The notes under the pieces: model-generated | What the model was told of the DNA's origin: nothing | Database searches by the model: none | What the model saw: the letters and a program-made list of their open reading frames with translations, nothing else | In this document: positions 4,315-6,316 of the stretch, piece after piece | Position numbering within the stretch: the stretch's first letter is position 1 | Layout of the letters: every line of letters begins with the position of its first letter | Translations under genes and position numbers: made by a program | Origin: Kineosporiaceae bacterium | GTDB taxonomy: Bacteria; Actinomycetota; Actinomycetes; Actinomycetales; Angustibacteraceae | Length of the DNA stretch: 6,316 bases | Direction of reading: 5' to 3' | Assembly: GCA_027345905.1 (NCBI GenBank) | Contig: DAIETC010000014.1 | Coordinates: forward strand, 1-6,316

Positions 4315-6316
4315 CGTACCGGCGGGGGCGCCGAGGAGATGGGGGACCAGGGTGGAGCCGCTACGGGTCTTGCGGACCTCGAGCTGGGCGGGGATCCGGG
4401 CCCGCAGGCTGGCCACATGGCTGACCAGACCGACAGCGCGTCCGCCCTCACGTAGGTCGTCGAGAACGCCCATGACCTCCTCCAGGGTGTCGTCGTCCAG
4501 ACTGCCGAAACCCTCGTCGACGAACAGCGTCTCGATCGCGGCGCCGCCGGCCTCGGCCTGGACGACGTCGGCCAGGCCGAGCGCTAGGGCCAGCGAGGCC
4601 AGAAACGACTCACCTCCGGACAGGCTCGAGGTGTCGCGCTCGATGCCGGTCCACGCGTCCAGGACGCGCAGCCCCAGACCGCTGCGTGCGCCGCCCTTGG
4701 CACGCTCGTCGCTGTGCACCAACGCGTACCGTCCGTCCGACATCACTGCGAGCCGTTCGGTGGCGGCCGCGGCGACCTCTTCCAGGCGGGCGGCCAGCAC
4801 GTACGCCGACAGGCGCATCCGCAGGCCGTTGCCGCCGCCGGTGCCGGCAAGGCAGGACGCGAGCGCGTCGACCGTGTCGTACCGCTGACGTGCGGGCGCC
4901 GTGGCGCCCTCGTGCGCATCCAGCGCAGTCGCCAGCGCACTTAGCCGCCGGGCGCCGTCGTGCGCCAGGGTTGCCGCCGACGCGGCGCGCTGCAGTGCGC
5001 GGTCTGCTTCGAGCACCCCGGCACGAAGCGCCGCGAGGTCAGGGTCGGCCAGGTCGCCCACACCGACCAGGTCGGGGTCGGCGAGCAGCTCGAGCAGGCC
5101 GGCGCGCTGGCGTTCGTGCTGCTCGACGGCACTGACCAGCTCGTCCAGGTCGGCAGGCGCCAGCAGCGCCTCGGCGGCGGCGTCCAGGTCGGCGAACCCG
5201 TACTCGGCGGCGGCGGCCTGCAGCCGCTCGTCCTGCTCGCTCGCCAACCGTTCGCCCACCCCCGCATCGCCCACCGCCTGCAGCAGAGCTTGCATGGCCT
5301 CGAGCTCGGCCTCCAGCCGCGCGGTGCGGGCCAGCACGTCTGCGTCCCCACCACACAGTTCGGTCAGCTCCTCGGCGAGCGCAGCGCGCTGCTGCGTGAG
5401 CTCACCCAGGGACGCCGTGTGCTGGGCCTGCGCCGCCAGGGCCTGCTGCTGCTCGGCCAAGGACTGCTCCTGCGCCGTCGTGGCCCCCGTGACCGCGCCC
5501 AGCGCGCGGCCGACGTCCGCGCGGGCTCGTTCGGCGACCAGCACCCGTGCCTTCGCCGCCTCGCAGGCCGCCGTGGCGTGCGCCAGATCGGCGCCCTGCG
5601 TCGCCGTGACGAGCTGGTCTCGGGTCGCCAGCAGGGCGAAGTGCCGCTGCACGGCGTGTTCACGGGCGGTCCGACTGGCCTCCGCGGCCGCGCTGGCGTG
5701 CTGCTCGTCGCTGGGGCCGACGGGCTGGCTACCTGCCGAGGCGGGCTCCGGGTGCTGACGACAACCGCACACCAGGCACGGCTCACCGTCTCGAAGGGCC
5801 GCGGCCAGCTCGCTGGCGATGTCGCCCAGACGTCTCTCGCGGATCGTGATCAGGTGCTCGCGCGCCAGCTGGTCGGCCTGCACGGCCGCGATCTGGGCGC
5901 GCTCGGCCTGCTGCAGCTCAACCTCGCACGTCGCCAGCTCACCTACCTGCTGCAGGACCTGCTGGGCGGCTTGGTGCGCCGTGGTGGCTGCCGCCAGGTC
6001 TGCGGCAGCCAGCTCGCCCTGTTGGCGCGCAGCTTGGTGGCCGGCCAGGGCGGCGCAGGCCTGCGCGTGAGCGGCCTGAGCCCGATCGAGCGCGGCACCG
6101 GCCGCGTTCAACTGCTCGCTGGTCTGGGCGATCCGCTGGTCGAGCTCGGCCAGCTGCCTGGCTCGCGACCGCGCGGCCGCCAGGGAGCCCAGCGCCATCT
6201 GCTGCTCGCCCACCAACCGACGAAGCTGCTGCTCGTCGGCTTCGCGGCAGGGTGGGGGAGCGGCGGCGCGGGCCGGCTGCACCTCGGCGCGCGCCGCCGC
6301 GGCTGCTGCTCGCGCC
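4309..6316 (-). CDS. sbcC: Exonuclease subunit SbcC, SMC-like ATPase (N-terminal part beyond window)
   Basis: SbcC (bacterial Rad50) forms with the SbcD nuclease a complex that cleaves hairpins and protein-blocked DNA ends in the cytosol. The window holds the C-terminal 668 residues or so of a protein usually about 1000 long. Counting from the first complete codon at 6313-6315, there is an Ala/Gln/Glu-rich coiled coil (about 1-170), the zinc hook CLVCGCRQHP with C180 and C183 (5767-5778), a returning coiled coil and linker (about 190-500), and the C-terminal ATPase lobe. That lobe has the ABC signature SLSGGES (SGGES at 4606-4620), Walker B LFVDE (4513-4527) followed by the D-loop GFGSLDDD, and the switch histidine in LVSH (codon 4417-4419). 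The frame is open to the right edge; the in-frame GTG at 6280-6282 is not the true start, because the Walker A lobe must lie upstream. An sbcD gene would be expected upstream. The catalytic motifs visible are all intact. Confidence 0.95.
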   Translation of the reverse strand, partial: ARAAAAAARAEVQPARAAAPPPCREADEQQLRRLVGEQQMALGSLAAARSRARQLAELDQRIAQTSEQLNAAGAALDRAQAAHAQACAALAGHQAARQQGELAAADLAAATTAHQAAQQVLQQVGELATCEVELQQAERAQIAAVQADQLAREHLITIRERRLGDIASELAAALRDGEPCLVCGCRQHPEPASAGSQPVGPSDEQHASAAAEASRTAREHAVQRHFALLATRDQLVTATQGADLAHATAACEAAKARVLVAERARADVGRALGAVTGATTAQEQSLAEQQQALAAQAQHTASLGELTQQRAALAEELTELCGGDADVLARTARLEAELEAMQALLQAVGDAGVGERLASEQDERLQAAAAEYGFADLDAAAEALLAPADLDELVSAVEQHERQRAGLLELLADPDLVGVGDLADPDLAALRAGVLEADRALQRAASAATLAHDGARRLSALATALDAHEGATAPARQRYDTVDALASCLAGTGGGNGLRMRLSAYVLAARLEEVAAAATERLAVMSDGRYALVHSDERAKGGARSGLGLRVLDAWTGIERDTSSLSGGESFLASLALALGLADVVQAEAGGAAIETLFVDEGFGSLDDDTLEEVMGVLDDLREGGRAVGLVSHVASLRARIPAQLEVRKTRSGSTLVPHLLGAPAGTT

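Noticed and set aside
4901..5758. Plus-strand Ser/Ala-rich frame of 285 codons
   Set aside because: It is the complement of the Ala/Gln/Glu-rich SbcC coiled coil and has no motif of its own.

Overview
The window is a 6.3 kb stretch of very GC-rich DNA with strong third-position GC bias and GTG as well as ATG starts. This points to a high-GC actinobacterium. The genus cannot be fixed from the sequence alone. All four protein genes I can support lie on the minus strand, so the order of transcription runs from right to left. No RNA gene, insertion sequence or CRISPR array is visible.

Right part (4309-6316): the C-terminal two thirds of an SbcC-type SMC-like ATPase, cut by the right edge. It shows the zinc-hook CxxC, a long Ala/Gln-rich coiled coil, the ABC signature, Walker B and the switch histidine. 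The Walker A lobe, and probably the SbcD nuclease gene, lie beyond the edge. A 163 bp gap with hairpin-forming sequence follows.

Middle part (2737-4145): a two-gene unit. A 371-residue cytosolic beta-propeller protein with six Asp-box (BNR) repeats overlaps, by the 4 bases GTGA, a 98-residue MoaD/ThiS-like beta-grasp protein ending in Gly-Gly. The overlap implies translational coupling and probably a shared, uncharacterised function. The sialidase name often given to such propellers is not supported, because no catalytic sialidase motif is visible.

Left part (1-2568): a single uninterrupted minus-strand frame, open at the left edge, encodes a large cyclic-di-GMP protein. Its order is PAS, degenerate GGDEF (QADEF), complete EAL, an Arg-Asp-rich heptad repeat array made of 21 bp DNA repeats, a second diverged heptad array, and the first half of a second GGDEF domain with well-kept N-terminal motifs. 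The frame has no stop anywhere between 2736 and 1. The architecture suggests a c-di-GMP phosphodiesterase with a second, possibly active, cyclase domain attached through a repetitive charged linker. This gene is the most unusual item in the window.

The three units (DNA repair, propeller/beta-grasp pair, c-di-GMP signalling) are separated by gaps of about 165 bp. Nothing in the sequence shows that they work together.
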